A DNA stretch of 64,000 bases from assembly GCA_030522415.1 (NCBI GenBank), contig CM060118.1:23105651-23169650 (forward strand), in the 5' to 3' direction. A program made the position numbers and the translations under genes. How positions within the stretch are numbered: position 1 is the first letter of the stretch; each line of letters opens with the position of its first letter. This DNA is from Channallabes apus. Lineage: Eukaryota > Chordata > Actinopteri > Siluriformes > Clariidae. This document shows positions 14,130-26,599 of the stretch, one piece after another. Below the pieces are notes generated by a model that saw nothing but the letters and a program-made list of their open reading frames with translations, searched no databases and was not told the origin of the DNA.

Positions 14130-14250
14130 TGTAACTTTATGTCGTATGTAGCACCTTGGTCCTGGAGGAACATTGTTTCGTTTCAATCGTGTACTAAACT
14201 GTATATGGTTGAAATGATAATAAAAGCCTACTTGACTGACTTGACATGTG
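14130..14250 (+). repeat. Dispersed repeat tail ending in 'ACTTGACTGACTTGA'
   Basis: The pattern GTAGCACCTTGGTCCTGGAGG ... TATATGGTTGAAATGA ... AATAAAAGCC, followed by ACTTGACTGACTTGA, resembles a dispersed fish retroelement tail I have seen near many fish genes. Class and full extent cannot be determined here. Confidence 0.45.
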
Positions 14251-15490
14251 GTGTAAAACTGGCTTTAATTTTGGCTCCTAAGTGATGTCACTAGAGATTA
14301 AAGCCTAATAAACTGGGCTCACCCTTAAACCCAAAACCTTTCAAATGCCATATGACCACACCAAGCCTGAAACTTATATGAAACGCATATAACTATTACA
14401 ACATGAATTATTAACATTTTACCTCCACCACTATTGTAAAGTGGCAGCTCTGGTACACACTTAATACCCTATGTAACATACAGTGAGCTACGAAATTATA
14501 TTTAACACTGTCAAAACATACAATAAGTTGTGTCCTATTATTTCGCATCACGGTCAGAGTGTCATTGCACTGATTACCCTCTCATGCAAACTGTTATTAA
14601 AAGGAAAACCTTTATTTTGCAGTCCGCCCTCTGCTCTGTGTTAGCCTACTGCTTAAACTACTGTTAATAATACCTGCTTACTTCAGCTGGCAGTTTGGTT
14701 TAGGAGCGGAGTGGTGTCAGACTAGTTGACGCTTTATCTGCGCATGACACAGCTGAACAAAACTGATTTAGATAGCAGGCATAAAGGATGTTCTTCGAGA
14801 TCAAAGTAAGTACTAATGGTAATTTTGGTTTATCATTAGTTATAGATTTAAGCAATATAACAAGCGAGGGGGCCCTTGTGCCTATGACTGCATCACAGCT
14901 GTGCTGATATTCAGCACAACAACTCAACCCCAATTGTGATATTGCTATTTGACAGTTAGTGTAATTCACAGTGATGGAAGCAGTTTTAAATTCATACTAG
15001 TGCAATGTAGCCTAAATATAAAAGAGAATAAAACATGGAGGTGGTGATCAGTGCTTTAATTTGACACATTTCTCTTTATATTTCCACTTACTGTATTCCG
15101 CTTCAGAATATCAGTCCCATTAACGTCTGGGCTTCAGGGTTAAATTCCCAAATAGCATTAAATGCAAAACTAGTGCACTAGGCTTTACAATCAATTGTCA
15201 CAAACCAAGTAGGCAGCCTGAGTCAGGTTTGGGAGAGCTAGCTTTTTTAGCCAGAAATAATAGAACAGGGATGTTCAGAGGCGATTCATGAGGACTTAGA
15301 AGCAATTATTAAGGTGTCAGGTTTTTTTTAAGGAGCCATGACATTATTATATGTGCTTTCTTGCTAAAAGTGAATCTGTGACCATCTGTGAAAGAGTTGC
15401 TTCATTCATCAGTACTGCAGGCTTACACCCATGCTGGAAACATTTACTTTAATTAACAGATATGAGCTCACTTGGAATGTGTAGTGATAC

Positions 15491-15787
15491 ATTCAATTCA
15501 ATTCAATTCAGTTTTATTTGTATAGCGCTTTTAACAATTGACATTGTCTCAAAACAGCTTTACACAATCAAAAGAATGATTTAAGTTTGTATGGAATGTG
15601 AATGTGTATGAATCAAAATGTTCAGATATTCCCTGGTGAGCAAGCCCGAGGGCGACAGTGGCAAGGAAAAACTCCCTGAGATGGTAATAGGAAGAAACCT
15701 TGAGAGGAACCAGACTCAACAGGGAACCCATCCTCATCTGGGTGAAACAGATAGCAGGAAATGATCTGCATTTATACAGTGTTAGGT
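15491..15787 (-). repeat. Dispersed fish repeat, copy B (inverted)
   Basis: This is the reverse complement of the element at 10.72-11.0 kb. It starts with ATTCAATTCAATTCAATTC and TTTGTATAGCGCTTTTAAC and ends near the CCCATCCTCATCTGGGTGAA block. Copies A and B are about 4.5 kb apart in inverted orientation. Confidence 0.8.
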
Positions 15788-16558
15788 TGAGCTATAATAG
15801 TTGATGTTAATTGATGTTATAATAGTTGATGTAAAATGGAGTCCAGTAGTTATTCCTGTTGTACATATACAGTAGTTAAATGTCCGAATGCATTTGTGAA
15901 AAGCCTTTCATTCAATTGCATTCATTTCATAATCTTTCATTCAAATCAACTGAATTTTTGCAGAGACAATCTAAGTAAGTAATTGACATCCTCTGTTTTC
16001 TATTTAAATTTTATTTAAATAGTTTTCTTTTCCTAGTGTTCAGATTATGTTTTTTTTTTTCAGACTAAGGTAGAGAGTGCAGTGGATATTAATTTGTATA
16101 TGTTTGCCACAAACCCAATGTTTAAGTGAAAATATATAAGTGACTGTCCAATAAAATGCTATAAAATTGTTCCATTTTTAAGGGCGCTTGTCACTAAACG
16201 GTCCATGGGAATAATCCTTACCCCCAGTTACACCACCCCTGGCCACAGAAAGGCATTCAGGTTATGACAGGAAAACTGAATTCTGACGATGTTAAATCCA
16301 TCCACTGTGCCCTCTGGTTGTGAAGAGTTTTCTCCTTTCAGTCAAAGTAACACTGGCCAACCATAGGTGTCTGTGAGTTCATGGATGCAGAAATAAGATA
16401 ATGGACTCCCCCCCCAAGCATGTTACATAGCCTTGCGGCACAGCTTGAAAAGATGTGGTTGGTTGACTTCAGGTATCCCAGAAGAAGCATGCGTAGCCCT
16501 CTTGTCCCCTAATTGGTAGTTGGGAATTAGTACAGTAGTTTGCCCAATTAGGTTAAAC

Positions 16559-16690
16559 TGTGTGTGTGTGTGCGTGTGTGGGTGTGTGTGGGTGTGTGTT
16601 CAATTCAATTCAATTAAATTTTATTTGTATAGCGCTTTTAACAATTGACATTGTCGCAAAGCAGCTTTACAAAATCAAAAGAAAAGAAAA
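16559..16690 (-). repeat. (GT)n tract abutting truncated fish repeat copy C
   Basis: An imperfect (GT)n runs from 16559 to about 16600. It is followed directly by the tail end of the dispersed repeat, inverted, running to AAAATCAAAAG. The body of the repeat is missing; it is cut close to the mariner relic that follows. Confidence 0.75.
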
Positions 16691-16735
16691 CAATACTCAA
16701 AGGAAGGTGAAAATTTCTTAAAGAAAAACATTATT

Positions 16736-17290
16736 GGTCATGAGACATGAGTTCATCACTACGAGCATTCGTTGAGCAAGAAAAAGTTCAAAAGTCAACA
16801 ATCAGCTGGAAAATTGATCCTTACAGTCTTCTTGGATTCTCAAAGGCCAGTATTGGAACATTATGAAAAAGGTTCAGCAATCAATGGTGCTCATTACAGT
16901 GAGATGCTTATTAAAGAGATGATGCCTAAATTTCGGATTAAATGCAAGTCCGTTGTGATCTTGTATGACGATGCACAACTGCAGACTTCTGCCCACACTG
17001 TCGAGACTTAATTTTAAGGTGTTCCTTCACAGACTCCATAGGACTTTCAACTGATTGGTCCCCTGAAATCAGCCATATGAGGACGAAGATTCACTTCTGA
17101 TGAAGAAGTGAAGACAGCAGTGCTTTCATGGTTTGCAACTCCATAAAAAAAGTTTTTATTGGGGAATACGAACGCTCATTGACAGATGGACAATGTGTGT
17201 TGCAGCAAGGAGATTATGTCAGAAAACTATGAATTAAATAAAAATTATGTTTGTCTCTTTAAAAAGTTAATCAAAGTAAATTTTATGGCC
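16736..17290 (+). pseudogene. mariner-type transposase relic (C-terminal half)
   Basis: The open part (16772-17011) reads KKKFKSQQSAGKLILTVF, then VLEHY, then VVILYDDA and TSAHTVET. This matches the catalytic core of mariner transposases, where the second catalytic acidic residue lies in an LxHDNA motif; here it reads LYDDA, with Asp in place of His and Asp for Asn. After a stop at 17011 the frame resumes in pieces (GRRFTSDEEVKTAV, then DNVC-KEIMSEN), resembling the usual C-terminus. The N-terminal helix-turn-helix half is absent and the frame is broken, so this is a dead copy. Terminal inverted repeats were not found. Confidence 0.8.
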
Positions 17291-18560
17291 AGAGTGCAGA
17301 AATGTTTTAGTCTTACCCTCTTACCACTGATAAAATTTGAAGGAAAAGCATTTACCATATGTTGTAGAAAAATACAGACAAGAGTCTAAAATTACAACAT
17401 TGTTTGTAAAAGAAAAATGTCTGAACAGGAATAATATCCAATAACACAATTTATTCATTTGGGTATGGAAATGCAAGTGATTATTTTAATGGGAAATGAC
17501 AGTAAGAGAAAAAAAAAATATCATCTGCTTAAGAGGTAGATAGGACTTGGTGGAAGATATAAAACTAAGTAAGGCCAAGAGAACTGAGGAAACCTGATTC
17601 AGCCTTAATGTAATCAAATATCATACAATAATATTCTTGGGAAATAACTGAGAATGCTTTTAAACCATGTGTTCATCCTCAGATAGGTATTATATAGCTT
17701 AATATTATATAACCAGTTGCGTTAAAGTGTTACCTACAATGGCTTTTTGTCTGAAACTTACTGCCAAGTGGAGCCTCAGGGTCAGTGCTGAGACAGCTTA
17801 GCTGTCATTTACCTCATTCACCATGTCAACCTGTCAGAGACTCATCATCATCATCCTGAAGTCCAGTCTGCTGCTCTTTCTAAAATCACATCACTCCATT
17901 AACAAACACCATCTTCAGTGATGCTTAATATTAGATTTATAGATATGTTGTAACAGTTACATATTTAGTCCAACAAGATGCCAGTGAAATACTCGGCTGA
18001 CAGCTGAACAGAGTAGACATGTAGTAGCTAGGAAATAAACAACCTCATGGTGCGGCTTCTTTCATGAAGACATTCAGTGTGTACAAAGCATGGTTTGTTC
18101 TTATCCTGGATTCAACACAGGGAAAGGAGGGGTCGGTATTGAAGGATAGCTAATTCTGATTGACAGAGAGCCAAAGATCAAAGACAGGCTGTTGCAGGAA
18201 GTTCAGCAATCACAGTAGTAAGGGGTGAAATCATGTTAGCTACAAAGCAGCAGCAGTAGGCCCTTGCAGCTCGGACAGCACGAGACTTTCATTACCTCTG
18301 GACCAGGACAAAGGGTCACTCTACAGCTCCTTATACAGCCAAGTGATCTCATCTCCTTTCCTGAGCCAATGGCCTGGACAGGACAGACAGAAGGGAAACG
18401 GACATGTCAGTCTATCTCTCCCTCAGACCATAGGCACGTCACTAACATGCAGTCATCGTTTGGATAGAAATTCTATCTGTCTGTGCTATGCTGCAACTCA
18501 TCTGTTTTATATTTTTTATGGAGGGAAAATGTGGTGCTGCATTACAAATACTCCATGTGC
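17291..18560. other. Gene-free stretch
   Basis: No exon or repeat is recognised. Short open frames here have no domain signature. Confidence 0.45.
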
Positions 18561-18563
18561 TTG

Positions 18564-18656
<93 letters not shown>
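18564..18656. repeat. (TCTA)n microsatellite
   Basis: About 23 uninterrupted CTAT/TCTA units. They generate the Leu-Ser-Ile-Tyr repeat frames seen in all three forward phases, none of which is a gene. Confidence 0.97.
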
Positions 18657-18915
18657 ATTTTCTTAGTCATGAAAAGATAAAGATTATTTTCTTAAACATT
18701 CTCTCTAAATCATGATTGAACAAGCAGTCTGCTGTAATATGAACTATTAAATATGATTAAGCATTTTGTAATATGCTGTATATGTAAATGTTTCTATAAA
18801 ACACAGCCTATCAAAAATGTTTTACAACTTTTTTTTCAACACTGAAAATTTTTTAATTCATCCATATATTTAATTTAAGGGCAGTAAAATCAATAACGGT
18901 AAATAATAATAATAA

Positions 18916-19283
18916 TAAAGCGGCGCGGTGGTGTAGTGGTTAGCACTGTCGCCTTGCACCTCCAGGGTCTGGGTTCGATTCCCCGGCCAGGCTCGATTCC
19001 CATCTCTGTGTGCATGGAGTTTGCATGTTCTCCTTGCTTGGTGGGTTTCCTCCGGGTACTCCGGTTTCCTCCCACAGTCCAAAGATATGCAGGTTAGGCT
19101 AATTGGCGTTCTAAATTGCCCGTCTTGTGTGAGTGTGTGTATGTGTGTGTGCCCTGCGATGGATTGGCACCCTTTCCAGGGTGTACCCTTCCTAGTGCCT
19201 GAAGTCTCCTGAGATAGGCTCCAGGTCCCCCGCGACCCTGAACACAGGATTAAGCGGTATAGAAAATGAATGAATGAATGAAT
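18916..19283 (+). mobile_element. tRNA-derived SINE (Mermaid-like), second copy
   Basis: It has the same structure as the 1.2 kb copy: A-box-like TAGTGGTTAGCAC, B-box-like GGTTCGATTCC, GGTTTCCTCCCACAGTCC, a (GT)n-like spacer, and a tail of GAATGAATGAATGAAT. It sits inside AAT-rich sequence, so the target-site duplication cannot be resolved with confidence. Confidence 0.85.
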
Positions 19284-19344
19284 AATAATACTAAAAAATA
19301 AATAAGGGTAAATAATAATAATGATAATAATTAGTATCTCACTC

Positions 19345-19445
19345 ACTCACACACTCATCGTCTACAGTATATAACTTTATCCTGTATATCCTGGGGGGTC
19401 TGGAACCTATCCCAGGAGACTTAGGGCATGAGGCGGTGTACAAAA
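19345..19445 (-). mobile_element. Truncated SINE tail, inverted
   Basis: The segment GGAACCTATCCCAGGAGACT followed by TAGGGCATGAGG is the reverse complement of the SINE 3' body (compare the minus-strand copy at 44.2 kb). Only the tail part is present. Confidence 0.6.
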
Positions 19446-20344
19446 AAATTGTATGTTTTGGATAAATTCATTAAATAAAATTAAGTACAATTGCAAACTT
19501 CATTCATTTCAATAAAATAGATATAATATCAATCAATATGTGAAAGCTTCAGATTTTCCAAAATTATTTGTGAGTGTACTTATACAAGACAGATTTTACT
19601 TTTTTTAAATAGGGAAATACATATGTGCATATTTTGGCAGAAATTTACTGGCATTCAAGTCACTTTCAAATCATTTCAATCTGCCCTCCATGGTGAAAAG
19701 TGACTATAGGTTTTCAAAAGCATATTAGTGAACACTGAAATGTGAAATGGCTATCCTGCTGATTGCGTAATGGTTGGAGAGCCTGAGTATTTCCAGTTTG
19801 CCTAAAATGATTGATGAACAGTCGGCAGAATAGAGAACTGCAGGGCTAATTGGGTTTGCCTCACATAGCTACAGAGCCAACAAAATAGAAAGGGCAAAGA
19901 CAAACAGAAGCAGCAGCCAGTAATTTACCGTCTCACTAACGGAAATGTCTGCTGACAGATACAGATGGCTGTTTAATATATGTTTGGACCAGTGCCATGG
20001 ATACTGTGCAGAATGTATGTAAAGATTGTAATCTAAACTTTTTTTCTCATGAATATATCATTGAAAAACATCTGAGCATTTCAAATTGTGTGTACGCTTA
20101 ACAATATTGTTTGCTAAGCACTTGAAAAGTGATTTGCCACAAAACAAATGAGTTAAAACTTAAAGAATTGCTCAAATTTGTAAATAAAAAGAAACTGGAA
20201 ACAGTACTAATATTGCTTTTATATATTTGATAATAGTATTTCTTTTTTGACAACAGTAAAATATATAAGTACAATTTCTCTTTATTATAAATAAGTAGTA
20301 AATAAATCTCTTACACCCTAATTATACCCACTTCACTGCTTTTA

Positions 20345-20410
<66 letters not shown>

Positions 20411-22300
20411 CCAGTAAGTGTCTAGAAGGGCCATGTCTAAATAGAAATAATATCACAGCCTATGGACCTTAAGAAAAACCCTTCATTTATAAATTTAATT
20501 ATTACTATTTCGAAATATAGAAAACATAATCATGCATGCGATCACAGACACACTTTCATAGGCCCCACAGCCACTAATCGGTTACACTCAAGAGTCAAAG
20601 ATCTTCAATGACCCTGAATTAATATGGATTCCTTCACCCCTGCACTTGCTTTTCTTTGTGTTAAGACAAGTGTTTTGAAACTTAATGGCTGAAACTACCC
20701 ATAGTGTTGCCCTTTCATGGTATGCCTTTGACAAAAGGAAGTTGGGAGGAGGACGGTAAAGGAGAGATCTGAGTTATTTTCTGATTCACTCAGCAACAGT
20801 GTCCTAGTTTCATGCAGACGCAAGGCACATTTAAGGGCGAAGAGAAAGGGAATCTCCACTGGGGTTCCTGGAGGGCCAAAGGAGGTGTTTAATGGTGCTG
20901 TGCTGCTGTTGAGACCAAGCATGTTACAGCCTCTCCACTGGAGACCAGAGTTTTCACAGAACTGCATTGTTGGAACCCCACCACAGAGACGCCAATGAAA
21001 AAGTAAATAAATAAATAATCAGGGGTGCCTGGGGCCTTCCCGTGGTCAATTTCCTGGGACTGAAAACTCTCAATAAAAAAAAAAAATTCTAAGCTCAAAC
21101 TATAAACATACAGTATTTTACTGTTAGAATGACACATCATCAGGGATATTCATTAATTAATTATTATGGTTGCTTGATTGCAGAAATGTTGCTGTTTGGT
21201 TCCTCTTTTTCAGCTGATATGCAAAATGTACGGCATTTGCAACTGACATCTGTGTTACTTCTGTATTTGATTACAATGTTACCTTTCTGACAACTGAGCA
21301 CTGTCTTCAACAGAACCCAAAAGGTTTAAATCTTACACATTTCCTCTAGTAACATAATAGTAAATAATGAAATAATAAAAAATAAATAAAAAAACATCTA
21401 AACATTAAAAATAAATAAAAAAAACATCTAAACATTAAATTCTAACGAACTGTGCTCATAGCAATGATATATGATATCACTAACAAATTCACATTTTAGT
21501 ATTGTAGTGGTAGATAACTGGCAAATGCATTTTCTGTCATCTTCTAGGGTCATGAACATGGAGACTAATAAAGTATGTCATGAATCATCATCATCATCAT
21601 CATCATCTCTATAAAATCATGTCACCTACCAATGCTACTTATTAGTGACAGTAGATCTAGCAGTAATATTATAAACTGGATAGGATATTAAAGAAAATGA
21701 CTAGAAAAGTATTGGGTAACTTTGGGGAAAGTATTTATTAATTTGCATTAAATTAAATTATTAATTAATTGTCTATGAAAATAAAGCTTGGTATTACAAA
21801 CACAAACAACTGTAAAAGTTGGAAAAAGTAGGAAGGTTTGCTGAGAGAATAGGACCATATTCATTGAAAATCTGAACAATTTTCTGTTTACAAAATTTGT
21901 TAGATTTTTTTATTATTATTATGCTGGTTTACTTGATCCAAAGTAGTAAACCAAACAAACAAATAAAAAGCTGGAGGAGGCAAAATGCATAGTGCATTAG
22001 AATGCCCATTAAAACAATATTACATTATACTTTCACACTGCAGCAGGTAGTCTCTGCTACTGTATGTAGTCTCTAGTGTGAACCAGTGTATATTTATCCA
22101 TACTATACTACGCCTCCTGTACTATCCTCAGTGTGTAGTGCAGCAGTACTGATAGCGGTCTGGGTTCTCCTTGTTTCCTGTTGGTTCGTGAGCGCGTGCG
22201 CCAGCCTCCTCCTGAGCCTGGCTTTAGTGGCGCTGATGAGAAACAAGCGCGCATTCAACAGGTTAACTCTCTCACAGCGGATACTCGCCTTACACTTTAT
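19446..22300. other. Gene-free DNA upstream of gdf10
   Basis: It holds an (AAT)n microsatellite at 20345-20410, a tandem duplication of about 25-30 bases at about 21375-21440, and an (ATC)n at 21585-21606. The moderately GC-richer unique DNA at 20.5-21.1 kb has no recognisable exon. The part nearest gdf10 (from about 22.1 kb) becomes CG-richer and probably holds promoter and 5'UTR. Confidence 0.45.
20345..20410. repeat. (AAT)n microsatellite
   Basis: About 22 perfect AAT units. Confidence 0.97.
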
Positions 22301-22477
22301 GAAGAGGGGGGAAAGAACTTACTAAAAAAAATACTTTTTAGATTGACATTTCTTCAAGTTGTGATGCTCTAGTGTTTTTTTTTTTTCCTTCAACTTTGTC
22401 TGTTTTTAATTCGCGCGCTCGTTTAAATCCTGCTGCGTCTTGAGCGCTTTTTAATTGGTTGGTCGTTATTTTGAATC

Positions 22478-24813
22478 ATGGCGTTTAAATTCACCGTTTT
22501 GACGCACCTGCTGCTGTTTTTGATGGAATGTGGACTTGCCCACGAAGTGTCAGACTTTGTGTCGGATGTGCTGCCTGATGAAGTCAGTGACAGCACAGAA
22601 ACGGACAGGGTTTCACAGCATATGTTCAAACTCTACGAGAAATACAACAGAGAAGCGCACTGGCCAAAGAACACAAACACTGTGAGAAGTTTTAAAGCCA
22701 AGCCTGGTGAGTAGGGGAACATTTCTTCTTCGATATGAACAATAGTGATAGTGTGAATTTCATTTCATTTAGTTTTAGTCTGCTGTTGTCAAGACTATTC
22801 CGTCCTCTGTCTTATGCTTGGTGATGTAGAATCAGAAAGTTCCTTAGATTTCCCATACAAATGATCAAACTTGTTTACTTGATTCTCCTTATATTATGTT
22901 CAAACACAGAATGATTTTCACTAAACTGGCCGATCCCTCACCACTAAACTGCAACCATATGCTGAATAGGATATACAGTATAATGAAAAATAACCAAAGG
23001 TTTTTTTTTAAGCTATACAATAACTATACATTCATAATAAAAACAACAAATGTCATCATGCTGTGTTTCAGTCTGCAAAAGCATTTTATCAGGATGTTTT
23101 ATTGATATCACATTACTAGATCCTAGGCTCATATAAAGAAGCTTAACCCTAGGTTTATAAAGAAGCTTAAATAATCACATCCACATGTTTCCAGCTGCTC
23201 CAGGAGTAATGTATCACCTCATTTTGTCCTTCCTTAGAACAAAAAGCCTGCTGTTAAAGTCAGGTTTTACAGTGCATATATAACAAGCAGTTGTTCTCTG
23301 TTTCCCTGCAGGAAGCTTGGAGCAACGAGTTTTGTATCATCTGAATCTGACATTGCTTCAAGATTCCGAAGCAGTTCTCACCTCAACACTTCACTTCTTT
23401 TTTGACAAACGGCCACGACAGAAGTCCTGGTTTTGCAAGCGTTTCCGCAGTCCTTCCTGTCGCAATCAGAACCTTCACAACCTGCCTTCGTTTTATCTTT
23501 TATTCCGAAGTCCTTCATCTGATTCCGCTTTAGGCTCCTTGCTTGGGAACATCACTGTTTACCCACAGAGTAGAGGGCTATGGCAGACCAAGGATGTGTC
23601 TCAAATTATAAAGGAAGCAAGACTCAGGAAACAGGCCGTGATAACACTGGAGTTTGACTATGGCAAAAAATATCAAAGGTTTGAGGAAAGCTTGTCAGCT
23701 TTCAGCCTGCCATACATGCTAGTTTATGCCAATGACCAAGCTATATCAGAGCCCAACAGCGTGGCCATGGGTTTACAGAGGTATGACCCTTTACCTGCAG
23801 ATGAGAAGACCACTGAAACTTTAAACCCCTCACCTGACATGCGGGTTAAACGGGACTTGTATTTTCCTGACCCTGTCCAAAACAATGAACTTCCTGAGGT
23901 GGAGTATAACAGCTTCAAGGAGCATGATAAGTGGGAAAGCACTTATCTAGCACTGAAGCCAAAGAATTCTAAAAAGGAGCAGAGAAAGAAAGACCAGAGG
24001 CCTGTTGATGGACCAAACAAGTTACAGGTTCTCAGCTTTGATGAGAAAACCATGAAAAAAGCACGGAGGAGACAATGGAGAGAGCCTCGTGTCTGTTCTA
24101 GGAGGTACCTGAAGGTGGATTTTGCAGATATTGGCTGGAGTGAATGGATCTTGTCCCCTAAATCCTTTGATGCCTACTACTGTGCAGGAACTTGTGAATT
24201 TCCCTTACCTAAGGTCTGGAAAATCCTATACTGGACACTATACACTGACATAAATTAGAGGGAATCGTTTAGACATATTGAAATATTTTTAAATGCCGTA
24301 GAATGATTTTTGCAGCCAGATGTTAAACAAAGAATCCCTTCAGCATGCATTCAGTTCCAGCATTAGTGAAGCACACAAGCGTTAGGTATAATTGCATTCA
24401 CATAATTTTAACTTTAATGGGGGATTTTAGAGGGACTTATTTTCTTGATTACCTTTTTCCCCACTACTTGAATCATTCAGTTTTGGGGGGTTTACAGGTT
24501 GTGTAAAATGTTGGAATTGTGTCCTCTTGCATGCTGAACGAAAGTATAGGCAGAGGAATGTGTTTTAAGTTCTTTTTGTGGATTTCGTTCATTATTTTCC
24601 CCTTTTTCCCCTTTATTGTAGGTTGTTCGCCCTTCCAACCATGCAACCATTCAAAGTATAGTGAAGACGGTTGGTATCATTCCAGGCATCCCAGAACCCT
24701 GCTGTGTACCTGAGAAAATTAGCCCACTCAGCGTTCTCTTCTTGGATGAAAGCAAAAACATTGTATTAAAGAACTATCCTGACATGTCAGTGGAGACCTG
24801 TTCCTGTCGATAA
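22478..24813 (+). CDS. gdf10: Growth/differentiation factor 10 (BMP3B-type TGF-beta ligand), complete
   Basis: Three exons: 22478-22706, 23312-24213 and 24622-24813, joined in phase to 440 aa (human GDF10 is slightly longer). The family are secreted, disulfide-linked TGF-beta-superfamily ligands acting outside the cell. The start ATG opens a hydrophobic signal peptide (residues 1-about 21). The prodomain runs to about residue 330, with Asn-X-Ser/Thr sites near 88 and 156. The mature 110 aa start after ARRR (327-330) at QW, and all seven cysteines of the knot are present (338, 367, 371, 404, 405, 437, 439). The motifs [24 protein letters not shown] and [12 protein letters not shown] favour GDF10 over BMP3. 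A second furin-like RVKR lies at 254-257. The intron 2 donor (AAG|GTCTGG) is weak. BMP3 is the alternative call; a or b paralogue is unresolved. Confidence 0.9.
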
Positions 24814-26568
24814 GTTCAGTGGTCAGTGGAATAACCACAGATGCGATTAAGCCCAGACCAAAACAAAATGTGAAGAGGCATATTGTCTGTAGATGCCACA
24901 TATTGTACAGTTTTCTTTATCATGAGAATTTTTAATCCCAAATAATGGACTTTCTCACTGAGAAAACATTCAGTGTACATTTATTAAGAATTTGTATGGT
25001 CCATTAGTTATTGCATTGCTGCTTTTGTATGAAATAGAGGCATTATTTTTTATGGCAAATGGTAGCAGACAGTAAATATTTTTGACAAAATACTATATAG
25101 AGATATTCAGGTGCAGGCAGAGTTTATTTAAATTATATTAGGATTAAACATGGCCATAGTAGGAAACCGTCCTGGACTTTTATTGTGCAACACAGCCAAG
25201 AGCCACATAGTCAAAATGCTTGGCATTTAAGTTACTTTAAATAGTGTATAAACATGTACCGCCTTTAGAACTGAGTTTTCATGTCAATATGTATCACATA
25301 ACATCAGCAGACACTCCACAGCTGGAGATTCAGTTTTAAAACTAATAATAAGGCTTTGAAACCAGGCTTCGGTTTCAAGACTGTTAAGCATTGAACTAAC
25401 AATAAGCCCCTCATATTTAAAAGTTTTTCTTGGAATATTTCCAAGTTGTTGTGTGTCAGAAGCAGACTGTACACCAAAGTCACCAATGTGGTAAATCATC
25501 CTCAGACAGCTTGTGTTACATTTATAGATGCAATCCAAGAGTTCAGAGACAATATATGATTATGAAATGGAATGTATACTCTTCTTATCCATGTCTACAT
25601 AATAGTATTTAATAATTGACCTAAGTGTGAAATATTTGGGTAAATGTGTATATACCAAACAAAAGGTCAATGTTTCAGTATGATGTGTTAGAAATTTTAT
25701 TTGTACATGTTTTATAATTATGGAGTGAAATTAGTTGTGTATAGTGCTATACATAATTTAAACTGTATTTGTAAGAGTATTGATTTTGTAAAAACATTAT
25801 GATTTTCTGTTAAAAGGAGGTTCTGTTGAGAGGCTTTTGTTGTAAAGATCTGTGAATAACATGGGTCAACACTGATTGCTTTCTGAAAGCACCCTTCTCC
25901 ACTTCAACATCAAAGAAGAGGATAGATGAGTTCTCGCTTCGCCTAGTCGACATTTCAAACCCACTTCAAGGGCACCGGGCCTTTGAGAGCAGGATGTTAA
26001 GGTTTTTCTCACAACAAATGATGTCAGTCCTTTCAAACACACTCAAGACATTGTCATCCACAGCAGACCAGAAAAGCTAATGATTTGTTTGAACAATAAC
26101 CAGATAGCCATGGCTATGAAAAAAGTAAGATGACCCCCCCCCCCCGCTTTTGTAAGTAGTTTTGGTTGATTTATATATCTAAAAAACTATACGCTATTTG
26201 GTACTATTTATATAATGTTTGTGATGCTCATGGATGCATTTTTAAGATGTATATTAGTTAATTTGTAGTAATTTAATAATTTACATTACACTTTAAATGC
26301 GAATAATTTTGTCAACATTTTGTATGATATATGTAATACAAACAATAACTGTCAGTGGTGAGTGAATTCATTTTAAATGATTTTATTATATGCTCAAAAG
26401 CTCAGCATATAGTTGGCAATAGCCTAGGAACTCTCATGTTTATAGTGTTTTTTTGACATCATCAGTTTTGTTTTGTTCAAGCAAACATATGATCTGGTGT
26501 ATATATTGTCTTGTGTTCTAAAAGTGTAGCACACACTACCCAGTAAACCTCTTAAAATCAGTGATGAT

Positions 26569-26574
26569 AATAAA
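26569..26574 (+). terminator. Candidate polyadenylation signal for gdf10
   Basis: An AATAAA hexamer about 1.75 kb after the gdf10 stop. I saw no earlier canonical hexamer on this strand. The 3'UTR length is inferred, not shown. Confidence 0.3.
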
Positions 26575-26599
26575 CACAATCCTCAAAAGGCTCCCAGGT

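Noticed and set aside
18343..18715. Repetitive Leu-Ser-Ile-Tyr proteins
   Set aside because: They are translations of the (TCTA)n microsatellite, open in every phase.
22086..22325. 79-codon hydrophobic frame upstream of gdf10
   Set aside because: It begins at GTG, has no family match and lies in the likely promoter or leader of gdf10.
22478..24813. Calling this gene BMP3, as the PRDM8-ANTXR neighbourhood of 4q21 would suggest
   Set aside because: The mature region ([26 protein letters not shown]) fits GDF10 better, and 10q11.22 has the same kind of neighbours.
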